Assembly (NCBI RefSeq): GCF_015666175.1
Contig: NZ_JADPIE010000001.1
Span: forward strand, 315,741 to 379,740
From: Halonatronomonas betaini
GTDB lineage: Bacteria; Bacillota; Halanaerobiia; Halanaerobiales; Halarsenatibacteraceae
DNA: 64,000 nucleotides
Reading direction: 5' to 3'
Below are positions 43,492-53,408 of this stretch, piece by piece; the first letter of the stretch is position 1; every line of letters begins with the position of its first letter. The notes under the pieces were generated by a model that was not told the DNA's origin, searched no databases, and saw nothing but the letters and a program-made list of their open reading frames with translations. Both the position numbers and the translations under genes were made by a program.

Positions 43492-44460
43492 ATGCCTGAT
43501 ATTATCACAATGGGAGAACTCCTAATCGATTTCATCCCATATGAGAAAGATTGTAAACTAAAAGATGTTGATAAATTTAGTAAAGCCGCAGGGGGAGCAC
43601 CGGCCAATGTCGCTGCAGCTCTGGGCAGGATTGGCTGCTCAACCGGCTTTATCGGTATGATAGGTAAAGATTCTTTTGGCGATTTTTTGCTGGATACAAT
43701 GGCAGAGCAGGGAGTAAATATTCAACAGATAATCAGAACTGATGAGGCAATGACAACCCTGGCCTTTGTTTCCCTGCAGGCTGATGGAGAAAGAGACTTT
43801 GCCTTTTATCGAAAGCCTGGAGCTGATATGTTATTAAAACAGGATGAGATAGACCTTGATTATTTAAAATCAGCAGATATATTCCATTTTGGAACAATCT
43901 CCCTGACAGATGAACCTGTTCGCTCAACTACTAAATTTTTAGTTCAAAAAGCAAAAGAAAATGGCTCATTAATTACTTTCGACCCTAACATAAGAATTGC
44001 TCTCTGGGACCATGAGCTTGATAAGCTAAAACAAGAATATTTAAAAGTTCTGCCTGATGTTGATCTATTAAAACTTAATATCGAAGAACTCAGAAAATTA
44101 CATCCTGATCAGACTAGCAAGTTAGATGATCAGATTAATTTAGAAAACTTAAAAGCAGTCGCGAAGTCAATTTTTGCTCAGGGTCCTAAATATATAGTTA
44201 TTACTGACGGCAGCAATGGCTCATATTTTATAAGCGAAAATCATGCCTTTCATGCCAAGACTGAAAAGATAAAAGCCCTTGATACAACAGGAGCTGGAGA
44301 CGCCTTCATGGCAGGGATCCTATCAAAATTAATAGCTAAAGATAACTTAGAAGACCTAAACTGGGAGTCAGCATTAAAAAGAGCCAATAAATTTGGTGCT
44401 ATAACCTGTAGCAGATATGGTGCAATCCCAGCTCTACCAGATAAAGACGATCTCGATTAA
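43492..44460 (+). CDS. PfkB-family sugar kinase, fructokinase-like
   Basis: Ribokinase-fold kinase of 322 residues. The sugar-binding N-terminus MGELLIDFIP with AGGAPANVAAALGRIG, and the catalytic anion-hole motif DTTGAGDAFMAG (about 265-276), are intact. The overall pattern (GERDFAFYRKPGADMLL) resembles fructokinases of the ScrK type, giving fructose 6-phosphate. No transporter or hydrolase for sugars lies beside it. Ribosome site AAGGAGG. Confidence 0.9.
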   Translation: MPDIITMGELLIDFIPYEKDCKLKDVDKFSKAAGGAPANVAAALGRIGCSTGFIGMIGKDSFGDFLLDTMAEQGVNIQQIIRTDEAMTTLAFVSLQADGERDFAFYRKPGADMLLKQDEIDLDYLKSADIFHFGTISLTDEPVRSTTKFLVQKAKENGSLITFDPNIRIALWDHELDKLKQEYLKVLPDVDLLKLNIEELRKLHPDQTSKLDDQINLENLKAVAKSIFAQGPKYIVITDGSNGSYFISENHAFHAKTEKIKALDTTGAGDAFMAGILSKLIAKDNLEDLNWESALKRANKFGAITCSRYGAIPALPDKDDLD

Positions 44461-44481
44461 ACATAAAACCCATTAGTAAAC

Positions 44482-44523
44482 AAAAAAGCCCCAGCCTGAA
44501 TCACATTAGAATCAGGTTGAGGC
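44482..44523 (-). terminator. Terminator of the rnfD-like gene
   Basis: A long imperfect hairpin (44488-44523, 12 or more pairs with two mismatches). Read on the minus strand, it is followed by six T residues (A tract at 44482-44487). It also lies after the convergent kinase gene. Confidence 0.78.
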
Positions 44524-44553
44524 AATTTCTTATTTATATTACGTGTAACTTCA

Positions 44554-45417
44554 TTAACGGCTGGGCTTGAAAACCTTATTAAACCAGGGTACAAATAAGT
44601 TCATTATAATAATTGCAAAAGTTGTACCTTCAGTGAAATGATATTCACCTGGTGTCTGCCAGCCATACCAGCGCATTAACATTATGATGATACCGATGCC
44701 AATACCAAAAGCGATCTGGCCTTTTGGAAATCTTGGTGAACTCATCGGGTCAGTTGCCATAAAGAAAGCACCAAGCATTAAACTACCGGCAAAGAAATGG
44801 AATAATGGATTCTCACCAGCTATAAGTGCCAGCACAAAGACGGTACCCATTATACTTGCAGGAATTCGCCAGCGGGCATAATTTTTATAGATTAAAAAGA
44901 GTCCACCAGCCAATAGTAACAAGCCTGAAATTTCACCGATAGTTCCAGGAATAGTTCCCAGAAAATTATCCAGGATTGGTGTAAATTCTCCAGTATCCCT
45001 CATGATTTCCAGTGGTGTAGCGGCAGTAGTCATATCTACCGGGGTCCGCCAGGGTAGAATAGTATCTGGAAATGCAAAAAGATAGAATAGTCTACCAAAG
45101 ATAGCAGGGTTAAAGATATTCTTTCCGAATCCACCAAATAGTTGCTTACCTACTATAATACCCACTGCAGCTGAAACACCTAAAGCATATAATGGTGTTG
45201 AAATCGATACAGCCAGTGATAATAATAGACCAGTAACAGCAGCACTACCATCTTTAATTGTAATCTTCTGTCCGGTTAATTTCTGATAAATAGCTTCAGC
45301 TAGAACAGCAGAAGCAACACCGGTAATTATTAGTAAGAGAGCTTTTAAGCGGTATGAATAAATGGCAAATAAAGCAGCAGGTGTCAGGGCCATTAACATA
45401 CCGTACATCATCTTCAT
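44554..45417 (-). CDS. Solitary RnfD/NqrB-type membrane subunit
   Basis: Polytopic protein of 287 residues with about nine hydrophobic helices, matching subunit D of Rnf (ferredoxin:NAD+ oxidoreductase, Na+ or H+ pump). FGGFGKNIFNPAIFGR and the flavin-attachment motif TTAATPLE, with a Thr for covalent FMN, are present, as is FMATDPMSSP near the C-terminus. It is shorter than usual RnfD proteins (about 310-350). No other rnf gene is adjacent: the hairpin ends the gene and a 209-bp gap lies upstream. AAAGGAGG precedes the ATG. Confidence 0.85.
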   Translation of the reverse strand: MKMMYGMLMALTPAALFAIYSYRLKALLLIITGVASAVLAEAIYQKLTGQKITIKDGSAAVTGLLLSLAVSISTPLYALGVSAAVGIIVGKQLFGGFGKNIFNPAIFGRLFYLFAFPDTILPWRTPVDMTTAATPLEIMRDTGEFTPILDNFLGTIPGTIGEISGLLLLAGGLFLIYKNYARWRIPASIMGTVFVLALIAGENPLFHFFAGSLMLGAFFMATDPMSSPRFPKGQIAFGIGIGIIIMLMRWYGWQTPGEYHFTEGTTFAIIIMNLFVPWFNKVFKPSR

Positions 45418-45626
45418 ATATCTATTACCTCCTTTAAAGTTATAAAATATTCTTGATTGATTACATAATTAGAGATTTTTAGCTAAATCCCTGCCTGAAA
45501 AAGAAAAAATCCAGTTAATCTATAAAGATTATATCAGATTACAAATATTTCTTAAAGGATTTTTGCTATAAAGCGATAAGTATATATATAATTAAGAATT
45601 AATTATCCAAAAAGGAGTTGTTACTG

Positions 45627-47672
45627 TTGAACCAGAAAAGTCTTAAGTTCAAGATAATGATTATAGTAAGTATAACTATTGCAGTTCTGCTTGCAGGAAG
45701 CAGTCTTACTAGCTATTTCCAGTCAGCCAACATTTTTGAAGATACACTTCTTAGAGAATCAAGAAATACTGCTACCTTAAATGCAGGAATTGTCAATGAA
45801 TCGCTCAGGGGAATTATCAATGATGTTCAGGGCATGGTCAATTATGTCTGGTTAGAGGAGAGAGACCAGGTTATTGAAAATGTAGACGATGAGACTTTAA
45901 TTGGACTTTATTGGATGCAAAACCAGAGAGATTTTGAGATTTACATAGAGAATAATGATCATATCAACACTAGTTTTGTAGCAGGACTTAATAATAATTA
46001 CATAGCCTATAATAATGGTGAGTCGGTGGAAGATACTTTTACTGAGTCAGATTATTATGAAGAAGTTATTAATACTCAGGAGATAGTAATTTCAAATCCT
46101 ATTGATAGCATCATAAATGATAATCAGGTAATCACAATCATGGAACCTGTAATCTACAATGATGAGCTTCTGGCAGTTGTTGGAGTTGAAATTGATGTAG
46201 ACTATTTTAACCAATATCTTGGCAATATGCAGATAGCAGAATCAGGCCATGGCCTGATTCTTAATGATAATGGAATTGTAGTTGCCCATCCAGATTCAGA
46301 TTACATTGGTAATCAGGAATATATTGATTCAACCCAGGGGTTTTCTGAGATTGTAGAGAGAATGCTTGCTGGCCAATCTGGTACCGAGACCCTGGAAATT
46401 GCTGATCAGGAATATCAGATCTCTTATGCTCCTGTAGAATTAACAGGCTGGTCAGCTTGAATAGTAGTTGAAAATTCAGCAGTGATAGCCCCTCTAAATG
46501 CTGTCAGAAATTCCAGTTTCGGTATTCTACTCTTTGCATTTTTGATCGGGCTAATAGTAGCCTATATTGTCTCCAGTCGGATCTCTCAACCGATCCTTGA
46601 GGCAAGCAGAGTTTCTAAAGAAATCTCTGAAGGCAATTTAAATGTAGATATAGATTCTAAATATCTTGAGAGAGAAGATGAAATCGGAACTTTAATTAAA
46701 TCTACAAAACAGATGATGGATAATTTAAAAACTATGGTCAGTCAGATAATCTCTGTTTCCAATCAGGTCGATAGTTCCAGCAATCATATGGCCGAATCAG
46801 GTCAGCAGATTGCATCTATTTCCAATCAGGTAGGAGAAGCTATCCAGCAGGTAGCTTCTGGAGCTGAAGAACAGAGCGCCCAGGTAGATGAAAGTATCAG
46901 CCAGGTCGAGGAATTGATGAAGCTTATAAATGAAAACAATCAAGCAGCTGAGAAAATGAAGGAAACAGCTAATAATGTAATGGATAATATCAATCAAGGA
47001 GAAAATCATGTAGATTATTCAATCAAACAGATTAATGAAGTTAAGGCAAATACTGAAGAATTCTCTGAAAATATTAATGAATTAGGTAGAATGTCAGAAG
47101 AGATCGGTGATATAGTTAGTATGATTAATAATATTTCTTCTCAGACAAATCTATTAGCTCTAAATGCAGCTATAGAAGCAGCTAGAGCCGGTGAAGCTGG
47201 CCGGGGTTTCTCAGTTGTTGCCGATGAGATTAGAGAACTTGCTGAAGAATCAGGCAGGGCCACTGATAATATAAATGAGTTAATTAAAGAAATCCAGGGA
47301 TCAGTTAAAGAGACAGATAATAAAATGGAAGAAAATATTTCAGTTGTTAATCAGAGCGTTGATGCCATTAGGGATACCAGTCAGGTTTTTAATCAGATAG
47401 AAAAAGCAAGTACCAGTTTAGTAGAATTAATTCAGGAAGTTAGCAATAAAAATAGTCAGGTTGTAGATAATAGCAAGAAAGTCAATGAAATGGTTAAAGA
47501 AGTTGGTAGAGTGAGCGATGAATCAGCCAGTAATGCAGAAGAAGTAGCGGCATCAAGTGAAGAGCAGGTTGCTATCACCTCTGAAATAGAAGATGATACC
47601 CGTGAGCTTTTAAGACTAGCTGAAGAATTATCTGCAACAATCCATCAGTTTAAGCTAGAGGATAATAATTAA
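45627..47672 (+). pseudogene. Methyl-accepting chemotaxis protein split by in-frame TGA
   Basis: A full-length receptor in one reading frame, interrupted by a single TGA at 46458-46460. Part 1: TM1, then a dCache-like sensor domain (about residues 35-275). Part 2, in the same frame: TM2 ([20 protein letters not shown]), HAMP, and a complete signalling domain with the hairpin tip region [20 protein letters not shown]. The interruption is in GWSA*IVVENS; a TGG would give Trp there. The in-frame GTG at 46482 has no ribosome site. Either a nonsense mutation, sequencing error or readthrough. The likely start is TTG 45627 after AAGGAG. Confidence 0.85.
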
Positions 47673-47703
47673 ATCAACTAAAATCCTAAAGGGGTTATTA
47701 AAA

Positions 47704-48519
47704 TTGAAGATAAACCAGTTAACCACAATAATTATCATCTTAATAGTACTGATTATACCAGGCTATCCAGGCAATGTTCAGGCCAGGCCAGAAACTATAG
47801 CCATCCTTCATACAAATGATGAGGGAGGAGCCAGAGAGAATCTAGATGCAATAGCCAGATATAAAAATGAACTAAAAGATAAATATGATTCAGTTTTTTT
47901 GATCAGTGCCGGAGGGGCTCTAACCGATCATGATATGATTCAGGCTATGAATCAGACAGGTTATGATGCTCTTAATATAGGAGCCGCTGAACTAGCTGTC
48001 GGTCAGGAAAGACTTCAACAGAATCGTGATCAGGCAGATTTCCCCTTTTTATCAGCCAATATCGATTCTAGTGGTTCCTATTTACAGCAGCCAGAGCCCT
48101 ATATCTTTCTTGATACAGAAAAAGGCCACTTAATTGCAGTCCTTGGTTTAATTAAAGTTACCGAGGACGGAATACCTCCAGTAGATCCAGGAATTTTAGG
48201 CAGGCTTAGATTTACCAGACCGGTCCAGGCAGCGTCTAGTTATAGCTATCTAGATGATATAACCAATATTTATATTGGTCTTACTTATTTTGGTCATGCA
48301 AATGATAGAAATTTAGCTGAGGCCAGAGAAGAATTTGATATTATTATAGGTGGCTATTCAAAGACAGTTATTAAAAATCCACCTTTAATTAATAATGTTT
48401 TAATAACCCAGGCCGGTTCAGATACAGATTATCTAGGGAAAATAATTATTGAACTTGATAATGAAGGGCAGATAATTTCTAGAGATGCCAGCCTGATTGA
48501 TATTAAAAGAATCTATTAA
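47704..48519 (+). CDS. Exported 5'-nucleotidase-like protein lacking metal ligands
   Basis: A 271-residue protein with a signal peptide (to about NVQA) and a UshA/YunD-type metallophosphatase fold: ILHTNDEGGA, LISAGGALTD, NIGAAELAVG, LTYFGHANDR and IIIGGYSKTV line up with the motifs HTNDxHG, DxGD, GNHE, LTHLG and GGHSH. In each motif metal-binding His, Asp or Asn residues are replaced. The C-terminal nucleotide-binding domain is absent. Probably a ligand-binding or structural pseudoenzyme. The TTG start follows AAAGGGG; it lies 31 bases after the broken receptor. Confidence 0.8.
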   Translation: MKINQLTTIIIILIVLIIPGYPGNVQARPETIAILHTNDEGGARENLDAIARYKNELKDKYDSVFLISAGGALTDHDMIQAMNQTGYDALNIGAAELAVGQERLQQNRDQADFPFLSANIDSSGSYLQQPEPYIFLDTEKGHLIAVLGLIKVTEDGIPPVDPGILGRLRFTRPVQAASSYSYLDDITNIYIGLTYFGHANDRNLAEAREEFDIIIGGYSKTVIKNPPLINNVLITQAGSDTDYLGKIIIELDNEGQIISRDASLIDIKRIY

Positions 48520-48548
48520 TATAATTAAATTATATAAATATTTGCAAT

Positions 48549-48578
48549 AAAAAGCAGCCAGGCTAAAGGCTGCTTTTT
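48549..48578. terminator. Bidirectional terminator
   Basis: GCAGCC (48554-48559) pairs with GGCTGC (48568-48573), flanked by A and T tracts, giving T runs in both directions. Confidence 0.87.
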
Positions 48579-48629
48579 GTTATAAAATAACAAGGATTTT
48601 GGCTTTTTATCAAGAATTAATAAAGTAAG

Positions 48630-49184
48630 CTATTTTTCAGGGTAATGGGCTCTTGGACCACCGATTAATTTTGGCCTGGTTCTGGCAGCTGTCAGGTGGG
48701 CAGATCCTATTTGATTAACAGACAACCTTAGAGGAACAGCAACCTGTTTAAGATGCATTCCAATTAAGGTATCACCAATATCGATACCGGCATCAGCAGT
48801 GATTTCCTCAACAACAACTGGATTGTCCATATCTCTATAAGCAGTTGCAGCCATTGCACCACCGGCAGTTTCGTGGGGAATAACAGTAACCTTTTTAAAA
48901 TCATATCTGTCCTGACATTCCTGCTCAATAGTTAGAGCCCGGTTGATATGCTCACAGCCCTGAAAGGCAGCAAAAAGGCCTGCTTTATCAAGCTCCTCTT
49001 TAATTATTGGGTAGAGCCTTTCAGCAATTTCAGTACTTGAAGCAGTTCCAATAGCATCACCCTTGATTTCACTTGTAGAACAGCCTATAATAACAATATC
49101 ACCTTTATTGAGACTCACTTTAGTTAGAAAGTCATTAAGAGCAGTTTTTAATTCAGAAGCAATTTTATTAAGATCTATTTCCAT
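48630..49184 (-). CDS. DUF436/YwlG-family protein
   Basis: A 184-residue cytoplasmic protein of the UPF0340 (TIGR01440) family. Characteristic segments are VIIGCSTSEIKGDAIGTASS, FQGCEHINRALTIE and HETAGGAMAATAYRDM. Two conserved Cys residues are visible (GCSTSE and QGCEH). The reaction is unknown; the fold is predicted to be Rossmann-like. GGAGGTG on the minus strand precedes the ATG. It stands alone between terminated units. Confidence 0.92.
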   Translation of the reverse strand: MEIDLNKIASELKTALNDFLTKVSLNKGDIVIIGCSTSEIKGDAIGTASSTEIAERLYPIIKEELDKAGLFAAFQGCEHINRALTIEQECQDRYDFKKVTVIPHETAGGAMAATAYRDMDNPVVVEEITADAGIDIGDTLIGMHLKQVAVPLRLSVNQIGSAHLTAARTRPKLIGGPRAHYPEK

Positions 49185-49258
49185 TATTAATCACCTCCGG
49201 TCTTCTAAATATAGAATATAATATTATTCAGGATAAATCCAGTCTAGGAGGAAATCAA

Positions 49259-49921
49259 ATGTTACCTTTAAGGGATAATGTTCCAAGAAGAAGAAAACCA
49301 ATTATAACCGGTGCAATTATAGCAGCAAATATTTTGGTTTATATCTGGCAGTCAACCATGACCCCATTTGAATTAAGAGTTTTTATTTTTGAATTTGGTT
49401 TAATACCTGGTTTTTTTATTGAAAATACAATTAGCAACAGCTATACAATTCTAACATCAACTTTTCTCCATGGAGGAATCGGTCATCTGGTTGGTAACAT
49501 GTGGATTTTAGCTCTTTTTGGTGATAATGTAGAAGATAGAATGGGGCGTTTTTCTTTTTTAGGCTTTTATATATTAAGTGGGATAGTAGCTAATTTTATC
49601 CATCTACTCTTTAATTCAGGCTCAACTATCCCAACGATAGGAGCATCAGGGGCAGTTGCCGGTATTATGGCAGCTTATGTCTTTTTATTTCCACTGGCCA
49701 GGGTAGTCTCAGTAATCCCGATCTTTTTCTTTCCATATATTATTTCGATTCCGGCTATCTTTTTTATAGGTATCTGGTTTTTAACCCAACTCTATTACGG
49801 GACAATTGGTCTGGCTTTAGGCAACGCAGGTGGTGTAGCCTGGTGGGCCCATATTGGTGGTTTTATTTTTGGAGCAATTTTCTATAGATTTTTCTTAAGA
49901 AAAAAGTTAAGATATTATTAA
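49259..49921 (+). CDS. Rhomboid intramembrane serine protease
   Basis: Six-helix membrane protease of 220 residues that cuts transmembrane substrates. Catalytic Ser in TIGASGAVAGIM and His in WWAHIGGFIFGA are present, as is the oxyanion/structural motif HLVGNMWIL with HGG before it. A soluble N-terminal RDNVPRRRKP segment leads into TM1. Ribosome site AGGAGG. It lies 29 bases before pyc. Confidence 0.93.
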   Translation: MLPLRDNVPRRRKPIITGAIIAANILVYIWQSTMTPFELRVFIFEFGLIPGFFIENTISNSYTILTSTFLHGGIGHLVGNMWILALFGDNVEDRMGRFSFLGFYILSGIVANFIHLLFNSGSTIPTIGASGAVAGIMAAYVFLFPLARVVSVIPIFFFPYIISIPAIFFIGIWFLTQLYYGTIGLALGNAGGVAWWAHIGGFIFGAIFYRFFLRKKLRYY

Positions 49922-49950
49922 AAGTCTAGTATTTGAAAGGAGTAGAGAGT

Positions 49951-52900
49951 ATGGAGAAGCAGAGAATCAAAAAAGTATTAGTAGCAAACAGAGGAGAGAT
50001 CGCCATCAGGGTGATCAGAGCATGCAAGGAGTTAGGGATCAGGACAGTTGCTATTTATCATGACGCAGATAAGAAATCTTTATTTAAGACAAAGGCAGAT
50101 GAAGCTTACCAGATAGGGCAGGGTAAAACTCCTTTAAAATCATACCTGGCTCAGGATGAGATTATCAATCTGGCTTTAAATAAAAATGTTGATGCTATTC
50201 ATCCAGGCTATGGTTTTTTATCAGAAAATGCTGATTTTGCAGCCCAGTGCGAAGAAAAGGGTTTGATCTTTATCGGACCAATATCAACGATGCTGGATCG
50301 TTATGGTGATAAAATTAAATGTAAAAACCTGGCCAGGGAAAATAATATCCCGATTATACCAGGCTCGACTGGTTCAGTTAAAAACAGGGAAGAGATTAAA
50401 AATATTGCTGATGAGATCGGCTTTCCTTTAATCATTAAAGCGGCAGCCGGTGGTGGAGGCCGTGGAATGCGACTGGTTAAAGACTTTGATCAGCTGGATG
50501 AAGCCCTGGCTTCAGCCAGTAAAGAGGCTGATAGAGCCTTTTCCAGCGGTGAACTTTTTATAGAGAAATATCTAGAAAGTCCTCGCCATATTGAAGTTCA
50601 GGTATTAACAGATAATACAGGTAAAACAGTCCATCTATTTGAAAGAGACTGTTCTATTCAACGCAGGTATCAGAAAATTATTGAATATGGCCCGGCCTTT
50701 GCCCTGGCTGAAGAGACAAGGCAGAATATTCGAGCTGATGCAGTTAAATTAATTGAGAATGGCGGTTATCTTAGCGCCGGTACCGTTGAATTTTTAGTCG
50801 GTAAAGATGGAAACCATTATTTTATCGAAGTTAATCCTAGAATCCAGGTCGAGCATACCGTTACTGAAATGATTACAGGGATAGATATAGTCCAGGCCCA
50901 GATTCTGATAGCCCAGGGCTATAATCTTCCAGATCCTGAACTAAATATCCCATCCCAGGAATCGGTTAAAACTAATGGATTTGCCGTTCAGGCCAGGGTG
51001 ACAACCGAAGACCCCAGGAACGACTTTAGACCTGATACAGGCCGGATTAGCCTGTATAGAACCGGTTCTGGAAATGGGATCAGGCTCGATGGCGGTAATG
51101 GCTATACCGGAGCTGAAATCACCCCTTATTTCGATAGTTTGATAGTTAAAGTTATCGGTTCAGATAGAACTTTCAAGGGAGCCATTAATAAAACTATCCG
51201 TTCCCTTGAGGAGATGAAGATACAGGGAGTTAAGACCAATCGGGACTTTCTGATCAACTTACTCAATGACCAGGAATTTAGAGAAGGCAGAGCAGATACT
51301 GGATTTTTAGATCAAAAGCTTCAATTAATAACCGGTGAAGTTGAGATCGACCAGGAGATTGGCTTCCTTGATTATCTGGGTGATATCATAGTTAATAAGA
51401 CTAGAGGTGAAAAGCCTGAATTTGATACCAGCCGTCTGCCAGAATTAAAGGGTGAGATTAAGCCAGGCAGCCGGGATAGGTTTAAAGAGTTAGGCAGTAA
51501 AGAGTTCTGCCAGGAAATTAAAGAAAGCGATAAATTGTTGATTACTGATACAACCTTAAGAGATGCCCATCAATCTCTACTGGCAACCAGAATGAGGACC
51601 TATGATATGCTCAAGATAGCAGACTATCTGGCTGAATATGGCCATGAACTCTTCTCACTGGAGATGTGGGGCGGGGCAACCTTTGATGTCTCCTATCGAT
51701 TCCTAAAGGAGTCTCCCTGGGAACGGCTGAGGAAATTAAGGGAGAGAATCCCGAATATACTTTTTCAGATGTTAATTAGAGGAGCAAATGCCGTCGGTTA
51801 TAAGAATTATCCAGATAATTTAATCAAAAAATTTGTACATGAGGCAGCAGCATCAGGTATCGACCTCTTTAGAATCTTTGATGCCCTTAACTGGTGGCCC
51901 AATCTTGAACTGACTCTATCAGAGGTTAAAAAGGCCGGGGCTCTGGCTGAAGTTTCAATCTGTTATACCGGAGATATCCTTGATCCTGATAGGTCAAAAT
52001 ATGATCTTGATTACTATACAAGAAAAGCCAGAGAAGTTGAAGAGATGGGGGCAGATATCCTCTGCATTAAAGATATGGCCGGTCTCTTAAAGCCATACGC
52101 AGCTAAAACTTTAATCTCAGCATTAAAAGCTGAGGTTGACCTGCCAATTCATCTCCATACCCATGATACTTCAGGTAATGGTCTGTCCAGTCTGCTCCAG
52201 GCGGCAGAGGCAGGAGTTGATATCGTTGATCTGGCAAGTAACAGCATGGCCAGCATGACTTCCCAGCCAGCCCTTAATTCAATGATTGCAGCCCTGGATA
52301 ATACCGACCGGGATCCTGGCCTTGATTATAAGAGGTATCAGTCAATTTCAGATTACTGGCAGTCGATTAGACCGATCTATCATGAGTTTGAGTCAGATCT
52401 AAAATCAGGGGCAGCTGAGATCTACCGTTATGAGATCCCTGGAGGCCAGTATTCCAACTTAAAGCCTCAGATAGAGAGCCTGGGTTTAAGCCATCGCTTT
52501 AAGGAAATTAAAGAGATGTACAGGCAGGTTAACTTTATGTTAGGCGATATTATCAAGGTTACTCCAACATCCAAGGCAGTCGGTGATCTAGCTATCTTTA
52601 TGGTTCAGAACGATCTGACTCCAGATAATATCTTGGAAAAGGCAGAAAATATGAGCTTTCCAGATTCAGTTGTTGCCTATTTTAAAGGTCTAATGGGTCA
52701 GCCTGAAGGTGGTTTTCCACCAGAACTTCAGAAACTGGTTCTTAAAGATGAAAAACCACTGACAGTCAGGCCAGGTTTAAAACTTGATCCAGTAGATTTT
52801 GATAACCTGGAAAAAGAACTTGAAGAGAAACTCAACCGGAAACCAGAGACAGAGGAGCTGCTCAGTAAGGCTTTATATCCAAAGGTTTTTGATAATTATA

Positions 52901-53385
52901 TAAAATCTAAGCAGCAGTATGGCGATCTCAGTAAGCTAAGCAGCGATCTATTCTTCCACGGTCTTAGAGAAGGTGAGATAGCTGAAATCGAAGTTGAAGA
53001 AGGCCGGACAATTCTCATTAAATACATCTCTCTCCGGGAGGGTGAAGGTAGCAAAAGATATCTCACCTTTGAGGTTAATGGTCAGCGGAGAGAGATAGAA
53101 GTTAAGGATCAGAGCAGCAAAATAGAAGAGTCTGTGGCTGAAATTAGACATGCTGATCCAGATAAGACAGAGGAGATTGGAGCGGGCATGCCAGGCACAT
53201 TAACTAAAATAAATGTTGATGTTGGTGACAGAGTTAAATCTGGTCAGCAGTTATTTATCATGGAGGCCATGAAGATGGAGACTGAAATCGTGGCTCCAGT
53301 AACTGGTCAGGTCAACTCGATTCTGGTCAGCGAAGGCGAAGAAGTCCAAAATCGCCAGTTAATAATGATTATAGATCAAGAATAA
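49951..53385 (+). CDS. pyc: Pyruvate carboxylase
   Basis: Biotin enzyme of 1144 residues that makes oxaloacetate from pyruvate, bicarbonate and ATP. Biotin carboxylase domain (about 1-455: KVLVANRGEIAIRVIRA, AAGGGGRGMR, FIEVNPRIQVEHTVTE), carboxyltransferase domain (about 525-800: LRDAHQSLLATRMRT, the carbamylated lysine in CIKDMAGLL, and HLHTHDTSG), an allosteric/linker part, and a C-terminal biotinyl domain with EAMKMETEI (Lys about 1105). The ATG at 49951 follows AAAGGAG; the frame from 49933 is longer without a site. Confidence 0.97.
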   Translation: MEKQRIKKVLVANRGEIAIRVIRACKELGIRTVAIYHDADKKSLFKTKADEAYQIGQGKTPLKSYLAQDEIINLALNKNVDAIHPGYGFLSENADFAAQCEEKGLIFIGPISTMLDRYGDKIKCKNLARENNIPIIPGSTGSVKNREEIKNIADEIGFPLIIKAAAGGGGRGMRLVKDFDQLDEALASASKEADRAFSSGELFIEKYLESPRHIEVQVLTDNTGKTVHLFERDCSIQRRYQKIIEYGPAFALAEETRQNIRADAVKLIENGGYLSAGTVEFLVGKDGNHYFIEVNPRIQVEHTVTEMITGIDIVQAQILIAQGYNLPDPELNIPSQESVKTNGFAVQARVTTEDPRNDFRPDTGRISLYRTGSGNGIRLDGGNGYTGAEITPYFDSLIVKVIGSDRTFKGAINKTIRSLEEMKIQGVKTNRDFLINLLNDQEFREGRADTGFLDQKLQLITGEVEIDQEIGFLDYLGDIIVNKTRGEKPEFDTSRLPELKGEIKPGSRDRFKELGSKEFCQEIKESDKLLITDTTLRDAHQSLLATRMRTYDMLKIADYLAEYGHELFSLEMWGGATFDVSYRFLKESPWERLRKLRERIPNILFQMLIRGANAVGYKNYPDNLIKKFVHEAAASGIDLFRIFDALNWWPNLELTLSEVKKAGALAEVSICYTGDILDPDRSKYDLDYYTRKAREVEEMGADILCIKDMAGLLKPYAAKTLISALKAEVDLPIHLHTHDTSGNGLSSLLQAAEAGVDIVDLASNSMASMTSQPALNSMIAALDNTDRDPGLDYKRYQSISDYWQSIRPIYHEFESDLKSGAAEIYRYEIPGGQYSNLKPQIESLGLSHRFKEIKEMYRQVNFMLGDIIKVTPTSKAVGDLAIFMVQNDLTPDNILEKAENMSFPDSVVAYFKGLMGQPEGGFPPELQKLVLKDEKPLTVRPGLKLDPVDFDNLEKELEEKLNRKPETEELLSKALYPKVFDNYIKSKQQYGDLSKLSSDLFFHGLREGEIAEIEVEEGRTILIKYISLREGEGSKRYLTFEVNGQRREIEVKDQSSKIEESVAEIRHADPDKTEEIGAGMPGTLTKINVDVGDRVKSGQQLFIMEAMKMETEIVAPVTGQVNSILVSEGEEVQNRQLIMIIDQE

Positions 53386-53408
53386 AAGAAATCAGGAGTG
53401 CTTATATT

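Noticed and set aside
46458-46460. TGA read as Trp or selenocysteine genome-wide
   Set aside because: mgtE (18930-18932) and ogt (58479-58481) end at TGA with normal protein lengths, so TGA is an ordinary stop here. No selenocysteine context is expected in a receptor.
45627-47672. Two separate genes, a sensor protein and a soluble signalling protein
   Set aside because: The parts share one frame, the gap is exactly in register, and the second part has no ribosome site before GTG 46482; it also begins next to TM2 of a normal receptor.
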